From contig NZ_PQFZ01000006.1 of the NCBI RefSeq assembly GCF_002917105.1, forward strand, positions 62,001-126,000: a stretch of DNA of 64,000 nucleotides, read 5' to 3'. A program made the position numbers and the translations under genes. The notes beneath the pieces were generated by a model. That model made no database searches. It saw only the letters and a list, made by a program, of their open reading frames with translations, and had not been told where the DNA came from. The DNA comes from Allobosea psychrotolerans (GTDB taxonomy: Bacteria; Pseudomonadota; Alphaproteobacteria; Rhizobiales; Beijerinckiaceae). Shown here in pieces: positions 27,017-36,673 of the stretch; the stretch's first letter is position 1, and each line of letters opens with the position of its first letter.

Positions 27017-28000
27017 ATGCATATTCTCGTTCTCGGCGGCGCCGGCATGGTCGGCCGCAAATTCATCGAACGCCTGGCCCATAGCGGCGAGCTCGGCGGC
27101 AAGCCGATCGACAAGGTCACGGCGCAGGACGTCGTCGCCGCGACTGCGCCTGCGGCCTGCCCCTTCATCTTCGACGCCGTGGTCTCCGACCTCGCCAATG
27201 AGGGCGAGGCCGAAGCGCTGATCGCCTCGCGCCCGGAATTGATCGTGCATCTTGCTGCCGTCGTCTCCGGCGAAGCCGAGGCCGATTTCGACAAGGGCTA
27301 CCGCATCAATCTCGACGGCACGCGCCATCTCTTCGAGGCGATCCGCAAGGCCGGCGACGGCTACAAGCCGCGCCTGGTCTTCACATCCTCGGTCGCCGTG
27401 TTCGGCGCGCCCTTCCACGACAAGATCGAAGACGAGTTCTTCACCACGCCGCTGACGAGCTACGGCACGCAGAAGGCGATCTGCGAATTGCTGCTGTCGG
27501 ACTATAGCCGCCGCGGCTTCTTCGACGGCGTCGGCGTCCGCTTCCCGACGATCTGCGTCAGGCCGGGCACGCCCAACAAGGCGGCCTCCGGTTTCTTCTC
27601 CAACATCATCCGCGAACCACTCAACGGCATCGACGCCGTGTTGCCGGTTTCCGACCAGGTGCGCCATTGGCACGCCTCGCCGCGCTCGGCGGTCGGCTTC
27701 CTCACTCATGCCGCGACGATGGATACAGCCGCGATCGGCCCGCGCCGCAACCTGACCATGCCCGGCTATTCCTGCACCGTCGCCGAGCAGATCGAGGCCT
27801 TGCGCAAGGTCGCGGGTGATGGCGTCGTAGCGCGCATCAAGCGCGTGCCCGATCCGGTGATCGATGGCATCGTCGCCGGCTGGCCGCGCAATTTCGATCC
27901 GCAGCGGGCGACCGCGCTCGGCTTCACCGCTGAATCGAGCTTCGAGGAGATCATCCGCATCCATATCGAGGACGAACTGGGCGGAAACTTCGTCAGGTAA
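27017..28000 (+). CDS. denD: D-erythronate dehydrogenase-type NAD-dependent epimerase/dehydratase
   Basis: This is a 327-residue extended SDR. The N-terminal NAD motif GGAGMVGR (residues 8-15) is followed by HLAAVVSGEAEADFDKGYRIN, FTSSVAVFG (Ser) and the YGTQK active-site Tyr/Lys. The pattern of short loops (RPGTPNKAASGFFSNIIREPLNG) is typical of DenD, which oxidises D-erythronate to 2-keto-D-erythronate. The start at 27017 has AAGGACAAG upstream, and the frame does not need the upstream extension. It is the last gene of the plus-strand run and is followed by a strong terminator. Confidence 0.88.
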   Translation: MHILVLGGAGMVGRKFIERLAHSGELGGKPIDKVTAQDVVAATAPAACPFIFDAVVSDLANEGEAEALIASRPELIVHLAAVVSGEAEADFDKGYRINLDGTRHLFEAIRKAGDGYKPRLVFTSSVAVFGAPFHDKIEDEFFTTPLTSYGTQKAICELLLSDYSRRGFFDGVGVRFPTICVRPGTPNKAASGFFSNIIREPLNGIDAVLPVSDQVRHWHASPRSAVGFLTHAATMDTAAIGPRRNLTMPGYSCTVAEQIEALRKVAGDGVVARIKRVPDPVIDGIVAGWPRNFDPQRATALGFTAESSFEEIIRIHIEDELGGNFVR

Positions 28001-28040
28001 AGCCGCCTGTCTCCGCGCAGGTCAGGCACCCAAGCAAGAG

Positions 28041-28070
28041 AAAGGCCCCGGATCGCTCCGGGGCCTTTCC
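28041..28070. terminator. Rho-independent terminator shared by convergent genes
   Basis: AAAGGCCCCGGA-TCGC-TCCGGGGCCTTT is a perfect 12-bp stem with a 4-base loop, ending in T on one strand and A on the other. It sits between denD (plus) and the GNAT gene (minus), so it can end transcription in both directions. Confidence 0.92.
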
Positions 28071-28075
28071 TGTTG

Positions 28076-28726
28076 TCATGCCGGGCAGGGCTCGCCGGAT
28101 GCCGCCTCGATCTCCGGCGTCAGGTCGGGCGCATGCGCCCAGCCGCTCGAGCCCCAGCTCTTCAGCGCCGACCAGGTCGAACGGTCGAGCCGGAACTGCT
28201 CGCAGGGGAAGAGCCCGCCACGCGCCGGCAGCGACTTGAGGAACGAGCCCTCCTGCCGGAAGCCGGACTTCTCCAGCACACGGCGCGAGGCCGGGTTGAT
28301 GACGCGGGTGTCGGCATCGATCGCCGGCACGTCGACAAGCGTGAACAGCGTGTCGATCAGCGCCTGCACGGCCTCGGTCGCAAAGCCCTTGCCCCAATAC
28401 GGGGTGCCGAGCCAGTAGCCGATGAAGGGGATGCCCGTCGCCTGCTTATGCGCGCCGATCATGCCGATCAGCTCGTTGGGCTTGGCGCGCGGCGTGATCG
28501 CCAGCACGAGGTGCTCACCCAGCGCATTGCCCTTGCGCATCGCGAAGATGAAGGGTTCGACCGCCTCGACCGGATAAGGATGCGGAATCGCGGCCGTCAT
28601 CTCGGCCACGGCTTTTTCCCCCGCGAGACGCAGGATGGCGGACGCATCGGCCATGCGGGTCCAGCGCAGCCAGAGACGGCGGGTCTCGAGCCGGAAGACA
28701 TCGTCGCGGGTCAATTCGGGGAACAT
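28076..28726 (-). CDS. GNAT-family N-acetyltransferase (RimJ/RimL type)
   Basis: This is a 216-residue acetyltransferase. RimJ-like features are ETRRLWLRWTRMADASAILRL at the N-terminus, LIGMIGAHKQAT and GYWLGTPYWGKGFATEAVQAL (acetyl-CoA loop), then RVINPASRRVLEKSGFRQEG. It follows rpmA on the same strand after a 153-bp gap holding a terminator. An acetyltransferase next to rplU-rpmA is a conserved arrangement in many rhizobia. It may acetylate a ribosomal protein or an amino sugar, but the target is unknown. Confidence 0.92.
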   Translation of the reverse strand: MFPELTRDDVFRLETRRLWLRWTRMADASAILRLAGEKAVAEMTAAIPHPYPVEAVEPFIFAMRKGNALGEHLVLAITPRAKPNELIGMIGAHKQATGIPFIGYWLGTPYWGKGFATEAVQALIDTLFTLVDVPAIDADTRVINPASRRVLEKSGFRQEGSFLKSLPARGGLFPCEQFRLDRSTWSALKSWGSSGWAHAPDLTPEIEAASGEPCPA

Positions 28727-28748
28727 CGGTCTCTCCGTCGGCGCAAAC

Positions 28749-28787
28749 GAAAAAGGGAGCTGGGATTTTGTCCCACCTCCCCTTTTC
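28749..28787 (-). terminator. Terminator between rpmA and the GNAT gene
   Basis: On the minus strand GGGAGGTGGGA and TCCCAGCTCCC pair over 11 bp with one mismatch around a short loop, followed by TTTTT. A smaller stem (CCGGTTC / GAACCGG) lies closer to rpmA. This should end most rplU-rpmA transcripts before the GNAT gene. Confidence 0.75.
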
Positions 28788-28879
28788 CTTGACCTTCGGG
28801 AAACCCGCTTAGGGTTTAGACCCTTGATCCGATCCGGTTCGGTGGAACCGGCGGATCGAGGAAATTCCCTATCCGCCGT

Positions 28880-29146
28880 TTATTCTGCGGCCTGTTGGGC
28901 CGGGACTACGTTCACGAAAGCTCGGCCGAGCTTCGTAATGAATCGGACGCGGCCGGACGTGAGCGCGAACAAGGTATGATCCTTGCCCATGCCGACGTTC
29001 ACGCCCGCGTGCCATTTGGTTCCGCGCTGGCGGATGATGATGTTGCCGGGAACGACCGCCTGGTCGCCGAAGCGCTTCACGCCGAGGCGTTTGCTTTCGG
29101 AGTCGCGACCGTTGCGGGACGAACCGCCTGCCTTTTTGTGAGCCAT
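28880..29146 (-). CDS. rpmA: 50S ribosomal protein L27
   Basis: This is an 88-residue ribosomal protein near the peptidyl-transferase centre. [20 protein letters not shown] at the start, then [23 protein letters not shown] and [13 protein letters not shown], are the universal L27 core. There is no N-terminal cleavable extension like that of Firmicutes. It follows rplU after 100 bp, the standard order. Confidence 0.98.
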   Translation of the reverse strand: MAHKKAGGSSRNGRDSESKRLGVKRFGDQAVVPGNIIIRQRGTKWHAGVNVGMGKDHTLFALTSGRVRFITKLGRAFVNVVPAQQAAE

Positions 29147-29246
29147 AACGCCCTACCTCAAAAACTCTGTAGCCTGCTTAACCCGAATCGGCGGCAAAAG
29201 CCACCGGGTTCGGAGATGAAACTGCGGGGATGCCTGACAGGAGCTG

Positions 29247-29936
29247 TCAGTAATCCTCGCCGGACGCCAGTTCGGCCTGATCAGCCTTGGCCCGCGGGGG
29301 CTTGCCGGCCAGGAGTTCCTTGGCCTGCTCGACCCATTCTTCGCGGGTGGCGCGGCCGCGGAGCTTCAGCTCCTCGTCCCACTTGGCGACATCGGCCTCG
29401 CTCCAGGCGGCGATCTCGTTCCACGAGACGATGCCGGCGGCGCGCAGCTTCTTCTCGATGGTCGGGCCGACGCCCGAGATCAGCGAGAGGTTCGAAGCGT
29501 CGAGGCCCTCGGCCTTGGCAGCGCTCTTGGCGGCCTTCGGCTCGGCCTTGCCCTTGGTCGCGGGCGAGGCAGCCTTCAGCGCGACAGCCGAAGCATCGCC
29601 CTTCTTCATCTCCGGCTTCTTGCCGCCGGTGAGAATGTCGGTGATGCGCACGATCGTCAGCTCGGCGCGGAAGCCGCGCTTGCGCTTCGAGTTCTGGCGG
29701 CGGCGCTTCTTGAAGGCGATGACCTTCTCGCCGCGCGCCTGCTTGACGATCTCGCCGGCGACGGTGATGTCGCCGAGGAAGGGCGCGCCGACGGTCGACT
29801 TCTCGCCATCGGTCAGCATCAGCACCTCGCCGAAGGCGACGGTGTCGCCAGGCTCTCCAACGAGCTTGGCGATGGTGATTTCATCGTTCGCGGCGACGCG
29901 GAACTGCTTGCCGCCGGTTTTGATGACTGCGAACAT
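29247..29936 (-). CDS. rplU: 50S ribosomal protein L21 with long C-terminal extension
   Basis: Residues 1-103 are a complete L21 (MFAVIKTGGKQFRVAAND start, FKKRRRQNSKRKRGFRAELT and ITDILTGG). Standard L21 ends there, but this protein continues to 229 residues. An Ala/Lys-rich linker (about 105-145) leads to a helix-hairpin-helix-like unit (ISGVGPTIEKKLRAAGIVSWNE, about 150-180) and a helical tail. The extension is known from other Hyphomicrobiales as an unexplained addition. Two ATGs are adjacent (29939, 29936). I prefer 29936 for spacing from GGAG. Confidence 0.96.
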   Translation of the reverse strand: MFAVIKTGGKQFRVAANDEITIAKLVGEPGDTVAFGEVLMLTDGEKSTVGAPFLGDITVAGEIVKQARGEKVIAFKKRRRQNSKRKRGFRAELTIVRITDILTGGKKPEMKKGDASAVALKAASPATKGKAEPKAAKSAAKAEGLDASNLSLISGVGPTIEKKLRAAGIVSWNEIAAWSEADVAKWDEELKLRGRATREEWVEQAKELLAGKPPRAKADQAELASGEDY

Positions 29937-30240
29937 CATTGTTCTCCATGTTCAGCCCTGCCCTGTCATGGCCCCCGGAGGGGGCGCACGCGGGACAGCT
30001 TTTTGGCAGTCGGTTGCGTGGTTTGGTTTGCTCTGTCGGGTGCGGCACGCGAAACGCGAAACCAGAACGCCAAAAGAGATCGGGCGCGGGTTTCCCCACG
30101 CCGGACGAGGCTCGATAGTCCTTGGGCTAGGCGAGGTCAAGCAAAAGCACGCCGAGCTTGCCGATTTATGACGCTGCCTAGGCTTGTCTCCGCCCGATGT
30201 GGCGTGTAGTAACCAGCCCGCTTCGACGAAGTGCGACCGC
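29937..30240. other. Gene-free region between rplU and tRNA-Ser
   Basis: This 304-bp stretch must hold the rplU promoter (leftward) and the tRNA promoter (rightward). A perfect hairpin GCCCCC-GGA-GGGGGC lies at 29971-29985, about 35 bases upstream of rplU, in its likely leader. It could be a leader structure for control by ribosomal protein. I see no gene. Confidence 0.6.
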
Positions 30241-30330
30241 GGACAGGTGGCAGAGTGGTTGAATGCACCGCACTCGAAATGCGGCATACCCGCAAGGGTA
30301 TCGGGGGTTCAAATCCCTCCCTGTCCGCCA
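30241..30330 (+). tRNA. tRNA-Ser (anticodon CGA)
   Basis: This 90-base sequence folds as a class II tRNA. The acceptor stem GGACAGG pairs with CCTGTCC, the discriminator is G and CCA is encoded. The anticodon loop CTCGAAA gives CGA (reads UCG, serine). A long variable arm (ATACCCGCAAGGGTAT) is typical of tRNA-Ser, and the T-loop GTTCAAATC is present. Confidence 0.97.
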
Positions 30331-30363
30331 TTCACTGCCGATCGCCGTCTTATGGGCAGCTGG

Positions 30364-31611
30364 TTAGACGGTTTGCCCGGTTGCTCTGCTCTCGATGAAT
30401 TTCACCGCAGCGGTGATTCCATCTTCCTGTTGGATCGCGATGCCGAGAGTGGATGCCCGGTGGCGCATCTGCTGGTCGTCCATCGCGGCAATCGCCGCCG
30501 CGAGGCTTTCGACTGACAAAGTTTTTCGGTTGAGAACCTGAGGGCCTACGCCCAGCTCCGCGATACGCCTTCCCCAGAACGGCTGATCGCCGAAGAACGG
30601 ACAGATGGCAGTGGGTTTACCTGCGCGGAGAGACGCCGCGGTGGTTCCAGCGCCACCATGATGGATGGTCGCTGCAACCCGCGGAAACAACCTGTCGTGC
30701 GGCGCACCAGCGATGATGTGGACGTTGCCAGGTACGTCCCGCGCCTCCAGTGCCCCGCCACCAGTCGCTAGCAAACCGCGTTTGCCGGTTTTCGCGAGAG
30801 CCTCGATGATGATCGTAGTCATTCTCCCGGGATCGAGCCCGGGCATGCTGCCGAAGCCGATATAGATCGGCGGCTCACCGGCATCGAGGAATGCCGTCAA
30901 CGCGTCGGGCGGTCGCCACGTCTCGCTGTCGAGGAACCAATAGCCGCTGACGAGCACATCGCGGCCCCAATCGGGCGGAACCGGAACGACATGCGGACTA
31001 TAGGCATAGAGAGAGCCCAAGGACGCGCCAGCATCAGAACGGCGGTGCGCGAGCCCCAGCGATGTTTCCCGCCAGTCGCGAATCTGCTTGCCGAACAGGA
31101 AATCCGCCCCCTTGATCGCTAGCGCATGACTGGCGCGGTTCAGCGGCCCCAGGGAAGCAAACGGAAGCATGGGGCTGGGAAAGGCCGAGGTTGGCGTAAA
31201 GCCCGGCAGCGGCGATGCAAGCATGTGCGGACATGCAAGGGCTTCGGCAATGTGTGGCGCCGCAATCGACTTGGGATGGTGGACGATCACATCGGGGTCG
31301 AAAGCCTTGACGGCGGCCCACTCGTCATCCAGCAGGCGCCGCATCAGCGGACGCACATGCTTCAAGAGTTTGAGCCCGGCGCTGAAGCCTCGACCGCCAG
31401 CTATCGCAGCTTTGCCTTCCGGCGAGTCCATCAGCGCCAGGAACTCACCTGGAAGCGCAGCAAAGGCGATGCCGTATTCGCGAACCATGACGTCGAACTG
31501 GACGGGTCCTGCTATCTGTACCTCATGACCACGCCCGACTAACCCCAACGCAAGCGCGATATAGGGCTGCACGTCGCCTCTGGTGCCGAGTGTCTCGATT
31601 GCTACGCGCAC
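30364..31611 (-). CDS. Family 1 glycosyltransferase (UDP-sugar-dependent, MGT/sterol-glucosyltransferase type)
   Basis: This is a 415-residue GT-B glycosyltransferase. The N-terminal acceptor domain starts RVAIETLGTRGDVQPYIALALGL, the signature of sterol/lipid or macrolide GT1 enzymes. The C-terminal donor domain has IYIGFGSMPG, TIHHGGAGTTAASLRAGKPT and FFGDQPFWGRRI, which hold the UDP-sugar-binding His and acidic residues. It glycosylates a hydrophobic small molecule or lipid; the acceptor is unknown. It stands alone next to the tRNA. Confidence 0.92.
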   Translation of the reverse strand: MRVAIETLGTRGDVQPYIALALGLVGRGHEVQIAGPVQFDVMVREYGIAFAALPGEFLALMDSPEGKAAIAGGRGFSAGLKLLKHVRPLMRRLLDDEWAAVKAFDPDVIVHHPKSIAAPHIAEALACPHMLASPLPGFTPTSAFPSPMLPFASLGPLNRASHALAIKGADFLFGKQIRDWRETSLGLAHRRSDAGASLGSLYAYSPHVVPVPPDWGRDVLVSGYWFLDSETWRPPDALTAFLDAGEPPIYIGFGSMPGLDPGRMTTIIIEALAKTGKRGLLATGGGALEARDVPGNVHIIAGAPHDRLFPRVAATIHHGGAGTTAASLRAGKPTAICPFFGDQPFWGRRIAELGVGPQVLNRKTLSVESLAAAIAAMDDQQMRHRASTLGIAIQQEDGITAAVKFIESRATGQTV

Positions 31612-31814
31612 CCGGCTTCCTCTTTATCATGCCATCAGGTTGATCGATCCAAAGACAGTAGCGTCCTGGCTACCTCCCGGTCCTATAGCGTAGACATGGC
31701 GCCCATCGTCGCCGTTCGCAGCCCGCCTCTCTCTTTAGCCAAATTGCGCCGTCACAGGCGAACCTCGACGACGCACGCGGCCGCGTGCAGAGCACTGCTA
31801 TGGGCTGACGGCCA

Positions 31815-32021
31815 TCAGCTTGGCCTGACCTGCCGAAATGGCATCTGGCCTACCGGCAGGACGACCGGCAGCCCTTCGCTGACCAGGATGCGCTCTTTCC
31901 TGCCGTCCGGCAGGACACGCAGAACGCCCTCGGATTCATCGAGAAAATAAGCCGGGATGCCTGCTTCCCGCGCTTTCTCGACCGATTTGCACCGGAACTC
32001 CCTCAGTCTCTCGTGGAGCAT
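31815..32021 (-). CDS. Small hypothetical protein (68 residues)
   Basis: The frame starting MLHERLREFRCKSVEKAREA has a good ribosome-binding site (GGAGGG five bases before the ATG). A longer frame to 32069 is less likely. Residues 20-52 (AGIPAYFLDE, GVLRVLPDGRKE) form a tidy soluble motif resembling small conserved alphaproteobacterial proteins of unknown role. It has no membrane segment, and its frame stays open across the downstream gene-free stretch. Confidence 0.6.
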   Translation of the reverse strand: MLHERLREFRCKSVEKAREAGIPAYFLDESEGVLRVLPDGRKERILVSEGLPVVLPVGQMPFRQVRPS

Positions 32022-32186
32022 TCTATCCCTCCGCCAAGTGACCCCTTTGAATGAGAGATAGTCCGCCACGCGGCTTCCACAAGCGGTGCGCTATCTCACA
32101 ATCATTCATTTGGTGACCTCGGCGCGGCCTGCGCCTTAACGGCCGCCGCTCGACTCCGATGCGAACCTCTGGCCACGTTCCAGACC

Positions 32187-32606
32187 TCACCGGACAACCT
32201 GACCTCGCGCCCGCCCGCCAGTTGGCACACGGCATGAGCATCCGGTTCCGACAGGCGCCGGGCTCGCCAGGACGCAAACCCGCCGCTCGCTCTGGCAGCG
32301 ACGACCGAGCCGCGCGGCTTGGTTTGTCCCGGCGCCGAAATGCCCCAGCGATTGCGGGCGCCCATAGGGGCTGCTGTCGCGGCGGCCGTAATCGATCGGC
32401 GGCCCCGCGCCGGGAATGCCGCCTCCATCCGAATGCAATCGAAGATCAGGCACATGATCGGTGATCGAGGGCGGACCGAGCCCGCGCCGAGGTCCATCGG
32501 GCGTGAGCGGACCATTGCCAGGCGTCCCGACAAGTTGCGCAGTCGCCGGAAGCGCGGCGAACAGCGCCAGCAAGAGCGCCAGCGACAATGCGGGCTTCAG
32601 CCTCAT
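32187..32606 (-). CDS. Small secreted hypothetical protein with Cys-rich tail
   Basis: This is a 139-residue exported protein. The signal peptide is residues 1-25 (MRLKPALSLALLLALFAALPA, cut after TAQ). The middle is Pro/Gly-rich. The C-terminal RVCVLASPAPVGTGCSC...GRARGQVV fits the C-x-L-x-x-P-x-P-x-G-x-x-C-x-C pattern seen in many small exported rhizobial proteins of unknown role. A frame-shifted alternative over 32102-32533 looks less protein-like. It is monocistronic and may be periplasmic. Confidence 0.6.
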   Translation of the reverse strand: MRLKPALSLALLLALFAALPATAQLVGTPGNGPLTPDGPRRGLGPPSITDHVPDLRLHSDGGGIPGAGPPIDYGRRDSSPYGRPQSLGHFGAGTNQAARLGRRCQSERRVCVLASPAPVGTGCSCRVPTGGRARGQVVR

Positions 32607-32905
32607 CGCGCCTCGCTCCACCCAGCTAGTGTCGTCCCCATGCCGAGCCTCCTGTTTTGCGCCTGTCTGGCAGCGCCTTCGTTTGTTCCGCCGCCCGGCC
32701 CTGCGCGTCCGCCTCGATAGTCGTCGCGGCGCATTTCAGTTGTCGGAAGACGCAACGCATCGACAAGGCGCTTGATCCGGCGCTCACGCGCTTTTCATCG
32801 CAGCGCCGCCTTTCAGCCGCCGGCCCGGGGCGCAGCGAGGTTGACCCCGCGGCGATTTCCACGAGCAATGGGCGCCTTGCCCGAATCTGAGCCGGACCAT
32901 CTTTC
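32607..32905. other. Gene-free region upstream of the M29 aminopeptidase
   Basis: Between the small secreted protein (minus) and the aminopeptidase (plus) lies 299 bp holding their divergent promoters. Open frames here give no protein-like sequence. I see no recognised repeat. Confidence 0.5.
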
Positions 32906-34162
32906 ATGACCATGCACCAGACCGCCACCTCTCCTGCGATCGACCCCGTGAAGCTCGACAAGCTCGCCCAAGTCGCCATCCGGGTCGGGCTCAACCTGCA
33001 GCCCGGCCAGGATCTGTTCCTGACGGCGCCGATCGCCGCGCTGCCGCTGGTGCGCCGCATCGCCGAGCATGCCTACAGGGCCGGCGCCGGCCTGGTGACG
33101 CCGATCTTCTCGGATGAGGAGATCACGCTGGCGCGCTACCGCTTCGCGCCCGATGAGAGCTTCGACCGTGCCGCCGGCTGGCTCTATGAGGGCGTTGCAA
33201 AAGCCTTCGCCAGCAATACGGCGCGGCTCGCCGTCGTCGGCGACAATCCGATGCTGCTCTCGGGGGAGGACGCAGCCAAGGTCGGGCGCGCCAGCAAGGC
33301 CAACTCCATCGCCTATCGTCCCGCCCTGGAGAAGATCACCGGCTTCGACATCAACTGGAACATCCTCGCCTATCCCAGCGCGTCCTGGGCCAGGCAGGTC
33401 TTTCCCGGCGATGCCGAGGAGATCGCGGTCGCCAAGCTCGCCGACGCCATCTTCGCGGCCTCGCGGGTCGATCTCGACGATCCGATCGCGGCCTGGACCG
33501 CCCATAACGCCGCGCTGCGCCATCGCAGGGAATGGCTCAACGCGCAGCGCTTCCAGGCGCTTCGCTTCCGTGGGCCCGGTACGGATCTGACGGTCGGACT
33601 GGGCGACGGCCATGAATGGCAGGGCGGCTCCTCTACCGCCAGGAACGGCGTCACCTGCAACGCCAACATTCCGACCGAAGAGGTCTTCACCACGCCCCAT
33701 GCCCGGCGTGTCCAGGGCCATGTCTCCAGCACCAAGCCGCTCTCCTATCAGGGCACGCTGATCGACAACATCGCGGTGCGCTTCGAGCAGGGCCGCATCG
33801 TCGAGGCCAAGGCCACGCGCGGCGAGGAGGTCCTCAACAAGGTGCTCGATACCGATGAGGGCTCGCGCCGCCTCGGCGAGGTCGCCCTGGTGCCGCACTC
33901 CTCGCCGATCTCGAAAAGCGGGCTGCTGTTCTTCAACACGCTCTTCGACGAGAACGCCGCCTGCCATATCGCGCTCGGCCAGTGCTATTCGAAATGCTTC
34001 ATCGACGGCGCGAAGCTGACGCCGGAGCAGATCGCCGAGCAGGGCGGCAATAAGAGCTTCATCCATATCGACTGGATGATCGGCTCCGACCAGGTCGACA
34101 TCGACGGCCTGCATACCGACGGCACCGCCGTGCCGGTCTTCAGACAAGGCGAGTGGGCGTAA
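32906..34162 (+). CDS. M29-family aminopeptidase (AmpS/aminopeptidase T type)
   Basis: This 418-residue cytoplasmic metallopeptidase removes N-terminal residues. Metal-ligand regions of M29 are clear: NIPTEEVFTTPH (Glu), EVALVPHSSP (Glu), NAACHIALGQCYS (His) and SFIHIDWMIGS (His/Asp). The N-terminal domain shows GLNLQPGQDLFLTAPIA. Length agrees with the family. It is a single gene with a palindromic repeat directly downstream. Confidence 0.95.
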   Translation: MTMHQTATSPAIDPVKLDKLAQVAIRVGLNLQPGQDLFLTAPIAALPLVRRIAEHAYRAGAGLVTPIFSDEEITLARYRFAPDESFDRAAGWLYEGVAKAFASNTARLAVVGDNPMLLSGEDAAKVGRASKANSIAYRPALEKITGFDINWNILAYPSASWARQVFPGDAEEIAVAKLADAIFAASRVDLDDPIAAWTAHNAALRHRREWLNAQRFQALRFRGPGTDLTVGLGDGHEWQGGSSTARNGVTCNANIPTEEVFTTPHARRVQGHVSSTKPLSYQGTLIDNIAVRFEQGRIVEAKATRGEEVLNKVLDTDEGSRRLGEVALVPHSSPISKSGLLFFNTLFDENAACHIALGQCYSKCFIDGAKLTPEQIAEQGGNKSFIHIDWMIGSDQVDIDGLHTDGTAVPVFRQGEWA

Positions 34163-34190
34163 GCCGCTCAGAAACCGTTTGGACATGTCC

Positions 34191-34315
34191 TGAGCCCTCA
34201 TCCTGAGGAGCCGCGCGCCGGCGTCTCGAAGGATGCTCCAGATGGTTACGGAGCCTCCCGGAACATCCTTCGAGACGCCATTCCCTTGGGAATGGCTCCT
34301 CAGGATGAGGGCTCA
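34191..34315. repeat. 125-bp cruciform repeat, family A, copy 1
   Basis: Outer arms TGAGCCCTCATCCTGAGGAG and CTCCTCAGGATGAGGGCTCA are near-perfect inverse complements. Inner arms GCGTCTCGAAGGATG and CATCCTTCGAGACGC pair as well. One arm also carries the small hairpin CATTCCCTTGGGAATG. Copies are at 40733 and 53321. This copy has the CATTCCC hairpin on the right-hand side, so it is inverted relative to them. Confidence 0.9.
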
Positions 34316-34336
34316 CCTTTCCAAGCAGATCGGCGC

Positions 34337-34831
34337 TCAACGCATCTGCAGCGGGTCGACCGAGATGGCGCGCTTCAACGCCCTCAACCCGAAGGTCGTC
34401 CGCGTCTGCCGGATGCCGGGCAGGCGATAGAGCGTCTCGCGCAGGAAGCGCTCGTAATGGTCGGTGCCGCTGACCATGACCTTGACCAGAAAATCATAGT
34501 CGCCGGTGACGAGATAGGCCTCGACGACCTCCGGCGTCCGCGCCAGCGCCTCGCCGAACAGGTCGAGCACCTTGTCGTCATGCTTGTCGAGCGTCACTTC
34601 GACGAAGACGGTGTTGCTGAGCCCGAGCGCGCCGTGGTTGAGCACCGCGACATAGTTCTCGATGACGCCGCTCTCCTCAAGCCGCTTGACCCGCGTCCAG
34701 CAGGGCGAGGGCGAGAGCCCGACCTTCTCCGCCAGCGCCTGCGTGGTCAGGCGCCCATCGGCCCGCAGCGCCGACAGAATCCGCCGGTCAATGGCGTCGA
34801 GATCGTCAGCGCGCTTGGGTTTCGCAGCCAT
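34337..34831 (-). CDS. bkdR: Lrp/AsnC-family regulator, probable bkd regulator
   Basis: This is a 164-residue regulator. The helix-turn-helix is at about residues 8-60 (LDAIDRRILSALRADGRLTTQ, ALAEKVGLSPSPCWTRVKRLEE). The RAM domain has VEAYLVTGDYDFLVKVMV. The final YRLPGIRQTRTTFGLRALK is typical of BkdR/Lrp proteins. In Pseudomonas, BkdR (an Lrp) activates the branched-chain keto-acid dehydrogenase operon. Here the gene is divergent from bkdA1, about 550 bp away, with a symmetric operator in between, so the same role is likely though unproved. Confidence 0.9.
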   Translation of the reverse strand: MAAKPKRADDLDAIDRRILSALRADGRLTTQALAEKVGLSPSPCWTRVKRLEESGVIENYVAVLNHGALGLSNTVFVEVTLDKHDDKVLDLFGEALARTPEVVEAYLVTGDYDFLVKVMVSGTDHYERFLRETLYRLPGIRQTRTTFGLRALKRAISVDPLQMR

Positions 34832-34839
34832 CGGAAATC

Positions 34840-34885
34840 CATTCTGTCAAAAGTGCAAGCTACAGAAGATCATTCTGCCAGAATG
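34840..34885. promoter_or_regulatory. Paired Lrp-type operator candidate upstream of bkdR
   Basis: CATTCTG-C-CAGAATG (34871-34885) is a perfect 7-bp inverted repeat. A partial copy, CATTCTGTCAAAAGTG, begins at 34840. The two starts are 31 bp apart, about three helix turns, which suits an oligomeric Lrp regulator bound on one DNA face just upstream of its own gene. Confidence 0.6.
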
Positions 34886-36648
<1,763 letters not shown>

Positions 36649-36673
36649 GATGGCTGTTTCGCGTGTGAACCTC

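Noticed and set aside
31696-31950. A plus-strand 84-residue frame opposite the small 68-residue gene.
   Set aside because: Its composition is Ser/Arg/Thr-rich shadow text, and the minus-strand frame has a proper ribosome-binding site and a soluble-protein pattern.
30241-32606. tRNA-Ser as an integration site with a glycosyltransferase island behind it.
   Set aside because: I found no integrase, no repeat of the tRNA 3' end and no mobility gene within the window.
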